Source: an uncultured Prevotella sp. (GTDB lineage Bacteria > Bacteroidota > Bacteroidia > Bacteroidales > Bacteroidaceae). Taken from it: 64,000 nt of DNA. The notes below the pieces were generated by a model. It made no database searches. It was given only the letters and a program-made list of their open reading frames with translations, and was not told the DNA's origin. The DNA is taken from contig UQCW01000006.1 in assembly GCA_900539625.1 (NCBI GenBank), positions 1 to 64,000 of the forward strand, given 5' to 3'. How positions within the stretch are numbered: the stretch's first letter is position 1; every line of letters begins with the position of its first letter. A program made the translations under genes and the position numbers. Below are positions 34,696 to 42,853 of this stretch, in pieces.

Positions 34696-35313
34696 CTACA
34701 CCAGGTTGCTACGCAGCCGGCGATATTGCTCGTCGCGGAGTTCCAGATATTCAGAAAACTCTTCGCGGTGGCTCTTGGTGACGGCAATGACGCCCGAACT
34801 GACAAACTGCAGGAGGCAGTTGAACGCCTTCAGTTTTTCGTAGAGCGTGCGGATGCCTTGCGGAAGCCCCTCCTTCGAGACGATGGAGTAGGTGGCGTTC
34901 ACTTCAACGATTTTGCTGTCGTGGAGGCGGATGGCTTTGGAAATCTCTTTGTTTTCCAAGAGTTTTGCCGTCGCAATCTTGTAGAGCGCCTGCTCCATGA
35001 TGTAGACATCGTCGTTGGTGTGGTATTCCGCCTTTATCACGTCGATTTTCTTTTCAATCTGCTTGGTGAGCGTTCGTATCGTGGCTTCGTCTGAATAGCA
35101 GGTGATGGTGTAGCGGTGGATGTGCTCAATGCCCGATGGCGACACGTTGAGGCTTTCAATGTTCAGTTGTCTACGCGTGAAGGCGTTGGTCACTTGGTTG
35201 AGCACGCCCGCCAGGTTTTCAGAGAAGATGATGAGCGTGTAGAGCGTCTTGCCTTTTTCTGCGTCATTTTCCTCTGTGGATATGTTGGGGGATGTGTTGT
35301 TATCTTGACTCAT
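34696..35313 (-). CDS. ilvN: Acetolactate synthase small (regulatory) subunit
   Basis: Regulatory partner of IlvB that confers feedback control by branched-chain amino acids. The 205-residue protein has an N-terminal ACT domain starting YTLIIFSENLAGVLNQVTNAF (split here to its first part, near residues 22-40) with NIESLNVSP, and a second C-terminal domain. A charged 20-residue leader (SQDNNTSPNISTEEND) precedes the ACT domain. The frame extends 15 codons further, without family support. It lies directly behind ilvB in the operon. Confidence 0.92.
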   Translation of the reverse strand: MSQDNNTSPNISTEENDAEKGKTLYTLIIFSENLAGVLNQVTNAFTRRQLNIESLNVSPSGIEHIHRYTITCYSDEATIRTLTKQIEKKIDVIKAEYHTNDDVYIMEQALYKIATAKLLENKEISKAIRLHDSKIVEVNATYSIVSKEGLPQGIRTLYEKLKAFNCLLQFVSSGVIAVTKSHREEFSEYLELRDEQYRRLRSNLV

Positions 35314-35388
35314 GAGATGGTGTTCGAATTGTTTCTTGCAAGAGGGAATCGGTTTCAAACTCCCTCAGAATTGCTCAAGTTACTTGTT

Positions 35389-35446
35389 TAAGTGATGGTG
35401 GTCAAAAAAATCTTATATTCTGACCATCCACTTGCCGTTACTAAAC
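35389..35446. repeat. TAAGTAATGG-family hairpin between ilvB and ilvN
   Basis: AAGTGATGGTGGTCA is mirrored by TGACCATCCACTT, and GCCGTTACT follows at the ilvB stop. On the minus strand a short T-run (GATTTTTTTGACC) lies in its loop, so it may act as a weak attenuator inside the operon. Confidence 0.5.
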
Positions 35447-37162
35447 CGTGAGAAGCATGTCGTCGACATCGTGTCCGGGGCAGCACATCGGCAAAACGTT
35501 GTCTTCCTCCATGACCGCAACCTGCAAGAGGAAGGGGCCAGGGGTGGCCAGCATCTCGATGATGGCCGATTCGAGGTCGGCGCGTTCAGTGACGGTGCGT
35601 ACGGGGATGTCGTATGCTTCCGCAATCTTCTCGTAGTTGGGGTTCATCATGGGGGTGAACGAATAGCGATGGCGGAAGAACAGGGCTTGCCATTGGCGCA
35701 CGTTGCCCAGATAATTATTGTTGAGCAGAATGATTTTCACGGGAGTGCGTTGCTCCATGATGGTGCCAAACTCTTCGATGGTCATTTGCAAACCGCCGTC
35801 TCCAATGAAAAGACAGACGGTGCGGTCTGGGGCACCGAAGGTGGCTCCGATGGCGGCGGGAAGTCCGAACCCCATCGTTCCCATTCCGCCAGAGGTGACA
35901 ACACTGCGGCCTTGAGAGAACTTGAAATAGCGTGCTGAAAACATCTGGTTTTGACCGACGTCGGTCACCATGATGGCCTTGTTTTGCGTGATTTCCGTGA
36001 CGTTGCGAATCACCTCCGCCATGCGCAGCGGACCGTCTTCCGGGTGGGTTTGCGGCTGAATGACAAGGCGCTCCTCTTCTTTGTCGTAAGGACGGAAGCT
36101 CTCGCGCCAATCTTTGTGTTCCCGTTTCTCCAGCAGGGCCGTCACTTCGCGCAGCGTCTCTTTGCAGTTGCCAAGCACCGCCACGTCGACCTGCACGTTT
36201 TTGTTGATTTCAGAGGGGTCGATGTCGAAATGAATTTTCTTGGCTTGCTGAGCATAGGTGGAGAGTTTGCCAGTGATGCGGTCGTCGAAACGCATGCCGA
36301 CGGCGATGAGCAAATCACATTTCTGCGTGTTTTTGTTTGCTCCCAAACTGCCGTGCATGCCGAGCATGCCCACGTTGAGCGGATGGCAGGAGGGCAGAGC
36401 CGAAAGACCGAGGAGCGTGCATCCGGCAGGTGCTCCTGCTTTTTCGATGAAAGTCCGCAGTTCTTCGCGTGCGTCGCCCAGTTCAACGCCCTGTCCGACA
36501 AGCACCAGTGGGCGCTCGGCCTCGTTGATCAGTTTGGCGGCTTCTTCAATGCTGGCGCGGCTGGTGGCAGGCACAGGCACATAGCTACGTATGTAGTCAA
36601 CTTTCGCTGGCATGTATGTTGCCTTTTCTGTTTGTGCGCTCTTCGTGAAATCGAGCACCACGGGGCCCGGACGGCCGCTACGTGCGATGTAGAATGCGCG
36701 GCTCACGGCCCAGGCCACGTCTTTGGCGGAGCGTATCTGGTAGGTCCATTTGCAGATGGGTTGCATCACGTCGACCACATCGCATTCCTGGAAGGCGTCA
36801 GAGCCGAGCATTTGTGCGGCAACCTGACCTGTGATGACAACAATCGGCGTGCTGTCCATCATGGCGTCGGCCACGCCGGTGACCGTGTTGGTGGCTCCCG
36901 GACCGCTCGTGACCAGGCATACGCCAACTTCACCGCTGACACGCGCAAAGCCTTCAGCGGCGTGGGTGGCGGCCTGTTCGTGACGCACGAGAATGTGGTT
37001 GAGGCGGTCGCGGTAGTCATAGAGTGCATCATACACAGGCATGATGGCGCCTCCGGGATAGCCGAAAAGCGTTTTCACCCCTTCGTCAACGAGCGAGCGC
37101 ATCAATATTTCTGCTCCCGTTATGGGAGTTTCTGATTGTGGACTATTTATTGGTGTAGGCAT
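35441..37162 (-). CDS. ilvB: Acetolactate synthase large (catalytic) subunit
   Basis: Thiamine-diphosphate enzyme that condenses two pyruvates, or pyruvate with 2-oxobutyrate, the first shared step of branched-chain amino-acid synthesis. The 573-residue protein has GYPGGAIMPVYDAL at residue 34 with the catalytic Glu in LVRHEQAATHAAEG. The FAD domain lies in the middle, and the ThDP motif GDGGLQMTIEEFGT runs to LLNNNYLGNVRQWQ near residue 470. The start at 37162 fits the family. It follows ilvD by 96 bp and pairs with ilvN. Confidence 0.96.
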   Translation of the reverse strand: MPTPINSPQSETPITGAEILMRSLVDEGVKTLFGYPGGAIMPVYDALYDYRDRLNHILVRHEQAATHAAEGFARVSGEVGVCLVTSGPGATNTVTGVADAMMDSTPIVVITGQVAAQMLGSDAFQECDVVDVMQPICKWTYQIRSAKDVAWAVSRAFYIARSGRPGPVVLDFTKSAQTEKATYMPAKVDYIRSYVPVPATSRASIEEAAKLINEAERPLVLVGQGVELGDAREELRTFIEKAGAPAGCTLLGLSALPSCHPLNVGMLGMHGSLGANKNTQKCDLLIAVGMRFDDRITGKLSTYAQQAKKIHFDIDPSEINKNVQVDVAVLGNCKETLREVTALLEKREHKDWRESFRPYDKEEERLVIQPQTHPEDGPLRMAEVIRNVTEITQNKAIMVTDVGQNQMFSARYFKFSQGRSVVTSGGMGTMGFGLPAAIGATFGAPDRTVCLFIGDGGLQMTIEEFGTIMEQRTPVKIILLNNNYLGNVRQWQALFFRHRYSFTPMMNPNYEKIAEAYDIPVRTVTERADLESAIIEMLATPGPFLLQVAVMEEDNVLPMCCPGHDVDDMLLTV

Positions 37163-37258
37163 GAATAATATTCTTTTTGAATGAGGTGTTTTTTTAGAAT
37201 CCGTGTTTCTGTCTGGTGGGCAGGAGAGGATTCTTTCTGCCTCTGCGGGGCAAAAAAA

Positions 37259-39058
37259 TCAGATGATTCGTATGCCGCCTTTGTCGGCGCTCGAAACCAT
37301 CGAGGCGTAGGCCCGCAGCGATTTAGGCACTTCGCGCTTTCTCAGCAGTGGTCTCATCGGGCGTGCTGAGAGTTGTTCGTCGGTCAGCCGCACATTGATG
37401 GTGCGCGACGGTATGTCGATTTCGATGATGTCGCCGTCAACGATTTTACCGATGTTGCCGCCGGCAGCAGCCTCTGGCGAAATGTGGCCGATGCTCAGTC
37501 CCGATGTTCCGCCAGAGAAGCGTCCGTCCGTGATTAGTGCGCAGGCTTTTCCCAGGTGCCGGCTTTTAATGTAGGAAGTGGGGTAGAGCATTTCTTGCAT
37601 GCCTGGGCCACCCTTCGGTCCTTCATGGGTGATGACCACCACGTCGCCAGCAACGACCTTTCCGCCCAAGATGCCTTCGCAGGCAGCCTCCTGAGAGTCG
37701 AACACTTTGGCTGGGCCTTCAAAATGGTTGAGCGAAGCATCAACGCCTGCCGTTTTCACAACACAGCCGTCTTGCGCGATGTTGCCAAAGAGCACAGCCA
37801 GTCCGCCGTCTTTCGAGTAGGCATGAGCAAGGTCGTGAATGCAGCCATCAGCGCGGTCGGTGTCGAGCGTTTCCCATTTTGTGTCTTGTGCGCCCATTTG
37901 TGTGCAGAAGCGTCCCGCTGGAGCACTGTGGTAAATGCGGTCGGCATCGGGGTCAATTTCGTTGCCCGTGATGTCATATTTCTTGACATCCTCTCCCAGT
38001 GTCTGTCCGTTGACGCGGATGGCAGAGAGGTCCAGCAGGTCCCCCTTGGCCAGTTCTCCCAGAATGCCCATAACGCCACCAGCGCGGTTGCATTCTTGGA
38101 TGGAGAAGCGCTGCGTGTTTGGCGAGAGCTTACACAGACAGGGCACCTTGCGGCTCAGCGCGTCGATGTCGGCCATTTTGAAGTCAACGCCGGCTTCGTT
38201 GGCCACGGCCAAAAGGTGGAGCACCGTATTGGTGGAACCGCCCATCGCGATGTCGAGCGTCATGGCGTTGAGGAAAGCCTGGCGTGTGGCGATGCTACGG
38301 GGCAACACACTTTCGTTGCCGTCTTCATAATATTTATAAGCGTTTCCAACAATCAGTTTGGCAGCGTCTTCAAAGAGGCGCCGGCGGTTGGCGTGCGTGG
38401 CAAGGATTGTGCCGTTGCCAGGCAGTGAGAGTCCGAGCGCTTCGGTGAGGCAGTTCATGGAATTTGCCGTGAACATGCCAGAGCATGAGCCGCAGCCAGG
38501 ACAGGCGCGGTTTTCAATCTCAGCCAGTTCTTCATCGCTGACAGAGGTGTCGGCGCCTTTCACCATAGCGGTGATGAGGTCAACGTTTTCTCCCTTCCAT
38601 TTTCCGGCTTCCATGGGGCCGCCGCTGACGAAGACCGTCGGAATGTTCAGTCGCATGGCGGCCATCAGCATGCCCGGGGTGATTTTGTCGCAGTTGGAAA
38701 TGCAGACCAGGGCATCGGCCTTGTGCGCGTTGACCATGTAATCAACTGAATCTGCAATGAGGTCGCGCGAGGGGAGGGAATAGAGCATTCCGTCGTGTCC
38801 CATGGCGATGCCGTCGTCGATGGCGATGGTGTTAAACTCGGCGGCGTAGCAGCCGAGTTTTTCAATTTCGTGTTTCACCAGTTGGCCCACTTCGTGCAGA
38901 TGCGTGTGTCCAGGAACAAATTGGGTGAACGAGTTGGCAATGGCAATGATGGGCTTGCCAAACATCTCGCGCTTCATGCCGTTGGCCACCCAGAGGGCGC
39001 GCGCACCGGCCATTCTTCTGCCTTCAGTGCTGAAGGCGCTTCTCAACGTATGTTTCAT
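37259..39058 (-). CDS. ilvD: Dihydroxy-acid dehydratase
   Basis: Iron-sulphur enzyme that dehydrates 2,3-dihydroxy acids to 2-oxo acids, the third step of valine/isoleucine synthesis. The 599-residue protein has the cluster cysteines in CISNCDKITPGM and CPGCGSCSGMFTANSMNC. It also has the substrate segment LPGNGTILATH and the C-terminal RFSGGTSGLSIGHISPEA. It is the first gene of the operon and has a textbook promoter 190 bp upstream. Nothing in the leader looks like a riboswitch or a leucine/isoleucine-rich attenuator peptide. Confidence 0.96.
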   Translation of the reverse strand: MKHTLRSAFSTEGRRMAGARALWVANGMKREMFGKPIIAIANSFTQFVPGHTHLHEVGQLVKHEIEKLGCYAAEFNTIAIDDGIAMGHDGMLYSLPSRDLIADSVDYMVNAHKADALVCISNCDKITPGMLMAAMRLNIPTVFVSGGPMEAGKWKGENVDLITAMVKGADTSVSDEELAEIENRACPGCGSCSGMFTANSMNCLTEALGLSLPGNGTILATHANRRRLFEDAAKLIVGNAYKYYEDGNESVLPRSIATRQAFLNAMTLDIAMGGSTNTVLHLLAVANEAGVDFKMADIDALSRKVPCLCKLSPNTQRFSIQECNRAGGVMGILGELAKGDLLDLSAIRVNGQTLGEDVKKYDITGNEIDPDADRIYHSAPAGRFCTQMGAQDTKWETLDTDRADGCIHDLAHAYSKDGGLAVLFGNIAQDGCVVKTAGVDASLNHFEGPAKVFDSQEAACEGILGGKVVAGDVVVITHEGPKGGPGMQEMLYPTSYIKSRHLGKACALITDGRFSGGTSGLSIGHISPEAAAGGNIGKIVDGDIIEIDIPSRTINVRLTDEQLSARPMRPLLRKREVPKSLRAYASMVSSADKGGIRII

Positions 39059-39246
39059 GATTCTGTCAGGGTCCTTTCTTTTTGGGGGCGTTCAGGGGGG
39101 AAGTCGATTGAAAATCTGTGTAGCCTTTGGCGTGGTTCTGTCGGATGCAATTTATCACGCCGTGGCTGAAGGAACGCCCGTTGATGGAACTTTAATTCTT
39201 TTTGGCCATTACTTACGGTATGCCTTAAAATGGAGGCCTTGAATTG

Positions 39247-39277
39247 CAAATGTATATATTATTTCGGTAATGGCAAA
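39247..39277 (-). promoter_or_regulatory. ilv operon promoter
   Basis: On the minus strand TTTG (39274-39277), 19 bp, TACATTTG (39247-39254): an exact consensus. The -33 element lies inside one arm of a TAAGTAATGG inverted pair (39199-39213 / 39267-39283), which therefore straddles the promoter. Confidence 0.75.
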
Positions 39278-39441
39278 TAAAAAGATAGGGAAATGTTCGT
39301 TTTCTGTCTTTTTGATATTAGATAACGTGCGCTCGTCTAATAAGCGCCTTAGATTGCTAAGTTGTCTTTACAAAAAAATGGCAGGAAATATCAGTTTGAA
39401 ACTTTGGCGTGAAATAATAGTCTGGGAAAACAAAAAAAAGA

Positions 39442-39480
39442 CAGGAGGCAAAACAACTTGTCGTGTTGTCTTGCCTCCTG
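39442..39480 (-). terminator. Intrinsic terminator of the coaX-OMP-lptC run
   Basis: CAGGAGGCAAAACAAC pairs with GTTGTCTTGCCTCCTG, and on the minus strand eight T follow. It lies 18 bp behind the lptC stop. Confidence 0.88.
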
Positions 39481-39497
39481 TTTCCTGTCTTTCACCA

Positions 39498-40190
39498 TTA
39501 ATTATATGGTGTAACGGGTTGTGGGTTTTCTTTTTTCTTGATTGGTATTTCTCGCGGACGCACAACGGTGGTGGTGTCTTCTTCAACCTCCTCCGTTGTC
39601 GCTGCTTCGTCAGCGCTTCCGCCATTGTCTTCTGGCATGGGCATGTATCCGCTGGTTTGCTTGATGTGGAACTCCGTCATGCTTTCGTTCGAGCGGAACC
39701 AGTTGCCCTTGATGTCGCGGTCGGGGGTTATGAGGTGGGTGAAGACGTCGGAAAAGATTTCGTGCCGTCCCATGTCCCAGTAGAGTTTCTGGGTGCTAAC
39801 CGTGATGCCTTTCTCCATGTTTTTGATAAAGACCCGTCCGCGCAGCTCCCAGAGGTTCTGGTCGTAGCAGAAAGCCGTGTCGGCTGTCATGTATAGGTCC
39901 ACGTGGAAGTTGTTGTCGTAGCGTTCCAAGAATAAGCCCTTTTGAAATTCCTGACGGGCGGGTTTCGTTTTGTCGAAAACGCGCCATTCTTCTGCAATCA
40001 CTTTGTAGCGCATCACGCCAGAATCGGAGATGACCTTCGATACGCCATAGGTCTCCATCACGGCCATAGAGTCGCGGTTGTGGATGGCCGAGCCAGTTGG
40101 TGGGGCATCGTTTCCGCAGCTGCCCAGGGCAGAGACAGAGATTGAAAGGATGGCCAGCGGGAAGGCCAGTTGAAGCAGGTGTCGTATCAT
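39498..40190 (-). CDS. lptC: LPS export protein LptC (lipoprotein form)
   Basis: Periplasmic component of the Lpt bridge that hands lipopolysaccharide from the LptBFG exporter to LptA. The 230-residue protein starts with a lipoprotein signal peptide (lipobox SALGSC, Cys about 24) rather than the membrane anchor of E. coli LptC. The body is strand-rich with LptC/OstA features (RYKVIAEEWRVFD, PQTF-like KGLFLERYDNNF, ELRGRVFIKNMEKG, LITPDRDIKGNWF). The last 50 residues are a low-complexity charged and proline tail. It is last in a run behind coaX and an outer-membrane protein. Confidence 0.88.
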   Translation of the reverse strand: MIRHLLQLAFPLAILSISVSALGSCGNDAPPTGSAIHNRDSMAVMETYGVSKVISDSGVMRYKVIAEEWRVFDKTKPARQEFQKGLFLERYDNNFHVDLYMTADTAFCYDQNLWELRGRVFIKNMEKGITVSTQKLYWDMGRHEIFSDVFTHLITPDRDIKGNWFRSNESMTEFHIKQTSGYMPMPEDNGGSADEAATTEEVEEDTTTVVRPREIPIKKKENPQPVTPYN

Positions 40191-40289
40191 GTTAAGGTGT
40201 GTTCTCTTTAGGGTGGGTCTAATCTTAAAAATCAGAATTTAGGTAGTCTGTATTTTTTATATTCTTGACCACTTGATTAGCTCCGCTTT

Positions 40290-41645
40290 TTATTCAACTT
40301 TCCACTTCATGAACCAGCGTTCGTTGAAGGTCAGGCCGATGCTGAAGCGCAGATAGTTTTCTGTTACCATGCCAGAGAATTGCGGTTTCACGCGCTCGTA
40401 TTGCACGGCGAGGTTGAGGATGGAGCGGTTGTTTCTGTTGTTGATGATGGGGAGGCCGACACCGGCGCTGACGAGATAGTCTTTAGGGCCTTTTTGGCCG
40501 TTGGCCATGATGTATGGCGTGGTGTAGGAGAAGCCGAGACGATAGCGAACGCGGTCGCGCCAGTGAAGTCCTTCGGGGTCGCCGATGTATTCCGCGCCGA
40601 CCGTCACCTTGTGCATGTCGGTGAAGTTGCCCTTGGCCGGCGTATAGTTCATGGCGGTGGTGGCCGTCTGGATTAGCGATGGGCTTTTCACCTTGCTCCA
40701 TTGCTGCCAGTTGTAGTCGACACCCACGCGCAGGCTCTTCTTGTAGGCCCATGTGAGACCAGCGCCGAAGCTGTGTGGCAGGGCGAAGGCGTTGCGGGCC
40801 ACGATGGTGTCGCCGAGTGTTGCTTTGTTCTCAATCTTCTGGTCGTAGTAAACGGCGTTGGAATTGATGTTGTGTCCCAATCCGTAGGTCAGACCAAACA
40901 CGAGGCTATTGTTTTTGTTGATGTCGTGCATCAGTTGCAGACCAGCTTCCAGTTTGTAGGTGCGCAAGTCGGCCGTGTATTGGCGGCGGCGTGAAGCGAT
41001 GCTGCTTTCGCTGAAAGAGGCCAGCACCGTGTTGGTGACATCGCCCCAGACGTAACCGCCGTTGACACCGAAGGAGATAGGCTTGAACGGACGCCAGCCC
41101 ACGCCGAGGTAAACCTCATGCAGACCGCCGTCGCCACTGAACGTGTTGGTGCGTGTGATGTCGGGGTTCTCCGTCATGGGTTTACTGTCGCTTAGGTTGT
41201 AGCCGATGGTGCTGAAGGGCATGAGACCAAGCGACACGCCGAGGTTGCGCGAAGCGCGGAAACCCATTGCCAGATAGTCGTATGAGGAGTTGTGGGCGTT
41301 GATTTTCGTTCCGTTTTGCTCGAGGTTGGCATTTTGCATCGAGAAGCCGATGTCGAAAATGAAACTCATGGAGTCGATGGCGGAATACGACGCTGGGTTT
41401 TTCACGTTGAGCTCTTTGCCGTTGCGCATGGCTGTTGAGAGTCCAGCCATACCCTTGTTGAATCCTTGGGCGCGGTCGCTCAGGATGCCGAAGCCGTAGC
41501 GCGAATAGGGAGAGTTACTGCCGTTGGTTTGCGCCACAACGGCCGACGGAGCGCCTACCAAAATGGCTGCAGCGATGGCAACACTCTGCCAGTTGCGGCG
41601 AAAGCTGCCTGTCTTCTTATCTGTTCCTTTTTTCAGGATGTTCAT
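40290..41645 (-). CDS. Outer-membrane protein, transport-type beta-barrel
   Basis: A 451-residue predicted outer-membrane barrel. The signal sequence ends at VVAQ (near residue 39, with a long basic front), and the mature part starts with NSPYSRYGFGILSDRAQGFN. Alternating strands and many Gly/Tyr/Asn-rich turns follow, and the last residues form a strand (LRFSIGLTFNERWFMKWKVE). The N-terminal pattern resembles FadL-type hydrophobic-substrate channels, without proof. In Bacteroidales it is normally found with coaX and lptC, as here, which hints at a role in envelope biogenesis. Confidence 0.8.
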   Translation of the reverse strand: MNILKKGTDKKTGSFRRNWQSVAIAAAILVGAPSAVVAQTNGSNSPYSRYGFGILSDRAQGFNKGMAGLSTAMRNGKELNVKNPASYSAIDSMSFIFDIGFSMQNANLEQNGTKINAHNSSYDYLAMGFRASRNLGVSLGLMPFSTIGYNLSDSKPMTENPDITRTNTFSGDGGLHEVYLGVGWRPFKPISFGVNGGYVWGDVTNTVLASFSESSIASRRRQYTADLRTYKLEAGLQLMHDINKNNSLVFGLTYGLGHNINSNAVYYDQKIENKATLGDTIVARNAFALPHSFGAGLTWAYKKSLRVGVDYNWQQWSKVKSPSLIQTATTAMNYTPAKGNFTDMHKVTVGAEYIGDPEGLHWRDRVRYRLGFSYTTPYIMANGQKGPKDYLVSAGVGLPIINNRNNRSILNLAVQYERVKPQFSGMVTENYLRFSIGLTFNERWFMKWKVE

Positions 41646-41769
41646 GTCGTATGTATCTATTAATGGGTGGGGATTCAGAAAAGAGTTTGAAAAGGAAAGT
41701 CTGATTTCCTGTTTTGTTTTTGAATGCCACTGTTGGTGTGGATGTAAAGTTCTAACTTCGGGGCTGGTG

Positions 41770-42495
41770 TCAGCGCATATAATTTAGCAAGAGCTTGTTT
41801 AATCCGCGTGCCACAAGATGGCTGTCGGTCAGGATGTTTTTTCGCAGTGCATCGCTGAAAGTGAAGCGGTCGCCTCCTGTGAGGAAAATGCGTAAGTCGG
41901 GGTGTCTTTTTTGCCAATGGCGGATGCAGCCTTGCAGTTCATATCCGATGCCGCGCACCACACCTGCTCTGATAGCTGTTTCGGTGTCGTGGCCGATGTC
42001 GGGGGTGTCTCCGTCGGCTTCAATCCGTGGCAGACGGGCGGTGCAGTTGTGCAACGCTTCCAGTCGCATTTCAACGCCTGGCGAAATGTTTCCTCCGAGG
42101 TAGTTTCCTGCGGCATCAACAAAATCATAGGTGATGCACGTGCCGGCATCAACGACCAGCAGGTCTGTTTGAGGTTTCAGCGTTACAGCGCCGACAACGG
42201 CTGCCAGTCGGTCGGCTCCGAGCGTCTCCGGCGTGCGGTAGGCCACGGTGACCGGCGCGGGGGTGGTTCCCTTCACTTCGAGTACGGGGTAGGGGAGTTG
42301 CTTGAGCGCTTCCACGAGCAGGGGATTTTCTGCGGCAACGGAGCAGAATGCCAATCCTTCGGCTTTCTTCTCCTTCACCACGTTGAGCAGATGTTTGGCG
42401 TCTGTATTCTCGAATTTCTCCTCTCGCACGAAAGTCTCCCCATCAAATAGGGCAATCTTGGTGCGGGTATTTCCTATGTCTATCGTTAGATTCAT
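41770..42495 (-). CDS. coaX: Type III pantothenate kinase
   Basis: First step of coenzyme A synthesis: phosphorylates pantothenate, by the ASKHA-fold CoaX route. The 241-residue protein has the N-terminal phosphate motif TIDIGNTRTKIALFDG, the catalytic TLGADRLAAVVGA, and VVDAGTCITYDFVD near residue 115. The GGNISPGVEMRLEALH and FLTGGD segments follow. The longer frame to 42522 has no family support. A textbook promoter lies 67 bp upstream. It leads the coaX-OMP-lptC run. Confidence 0.95.
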   Translation of the reverse strand: MNLTIDIGNTRTKIALFDGETFVREEKFENTDAKHLLNVVKEKKAEGLAFCSVAAENPLLVEALKQLPYPVLEVKGTTPAPVTVAYRTPETLGADRLAAVVGAVTLKPQTDLLVVDAGTCITYDFVDAAGNYLGGNISPGVEMRLEALHNCTARLPRIEADGDTPDIGHDTETAIRAGVVRGIGYELQGCIRHWQKRHPDLRIFLTGGDRFTFSDALRKNILTDSHLVARGLNKLLLNYMR

Positions 42496-42561
42496 GAATT
42501 TCAGATGGTTTGTTCTCCGCATTTACATTTTATTTCAATGGCGTAATGAACAAATGCGCTG

Positions 42562-42592
42562 CAAAGTTAGTACATGGTGGGCGAAGTGCAAA
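42562..42592 (-). promoter_or_regulatory. coaX promoter
   Basis: Minus strand TTTG (42589-42592), 19 bp, TAACTTTG (42562-42569). Confidence 0.78.
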
Positions 42593-42687
42593 GTAAAAAA
42601 CATTTTTTGTGTCACATGGAAGGGGCGTAATGCTGAAAAAAACGTTTCTGCAAGTTGTCGGCGTTGGAAGATTGGGGGTTAGGCGGT

Positions 42688-42734
42688 GCTAAGTAGTGGT
42701 AAATGGTTAACTTATTCTTTCGCCATTACTAAAT
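42688..42734. repeat. TAAGTAATGG-family inverted pair
   Basis: CTAAGTAGTGGTAAA is mirrored by TTTCGCCATTACTAA. The right arm reads AGTAATGGCGAAAGAATAAGTTAACC on the minus strand, matching the end of the 187-bp element at 8366-8552 over about 25 bases. The gap 42496-42853 contains this, the coaX promoter and the ppiD terminator, and no gene. Confidence 0.65.
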
Positions 42735-42786
42735 CTGTGTTGGGGGGAATTACGAATCTCCGAAAGGAATCATACAGAACAAAAAA

Positions 42787-42815
42787 AAGTCCGCCACATT
42801 GTTTGCGGCGGACTT
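42787..42815 (-). terminator. Intrinsic terminator of the PpiD-like gene
   Basis: AAGTCCGCC pairs with GGCGGACTT; six further T follow on the minus strand. Confidence 0.8.
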
Positions 42816-42853
42816 TCTATTAAGAGTGTATGTAAAAATATTCTTGGCTGTCT

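Noticed and set aside
39059..39246. Riboswitch or leader-peptide attenuator before ilvD
   Set aside because: No run of Ile/Leu/Val codons and no recognised aptamer. The structure present is the repeat pair around the promoter.
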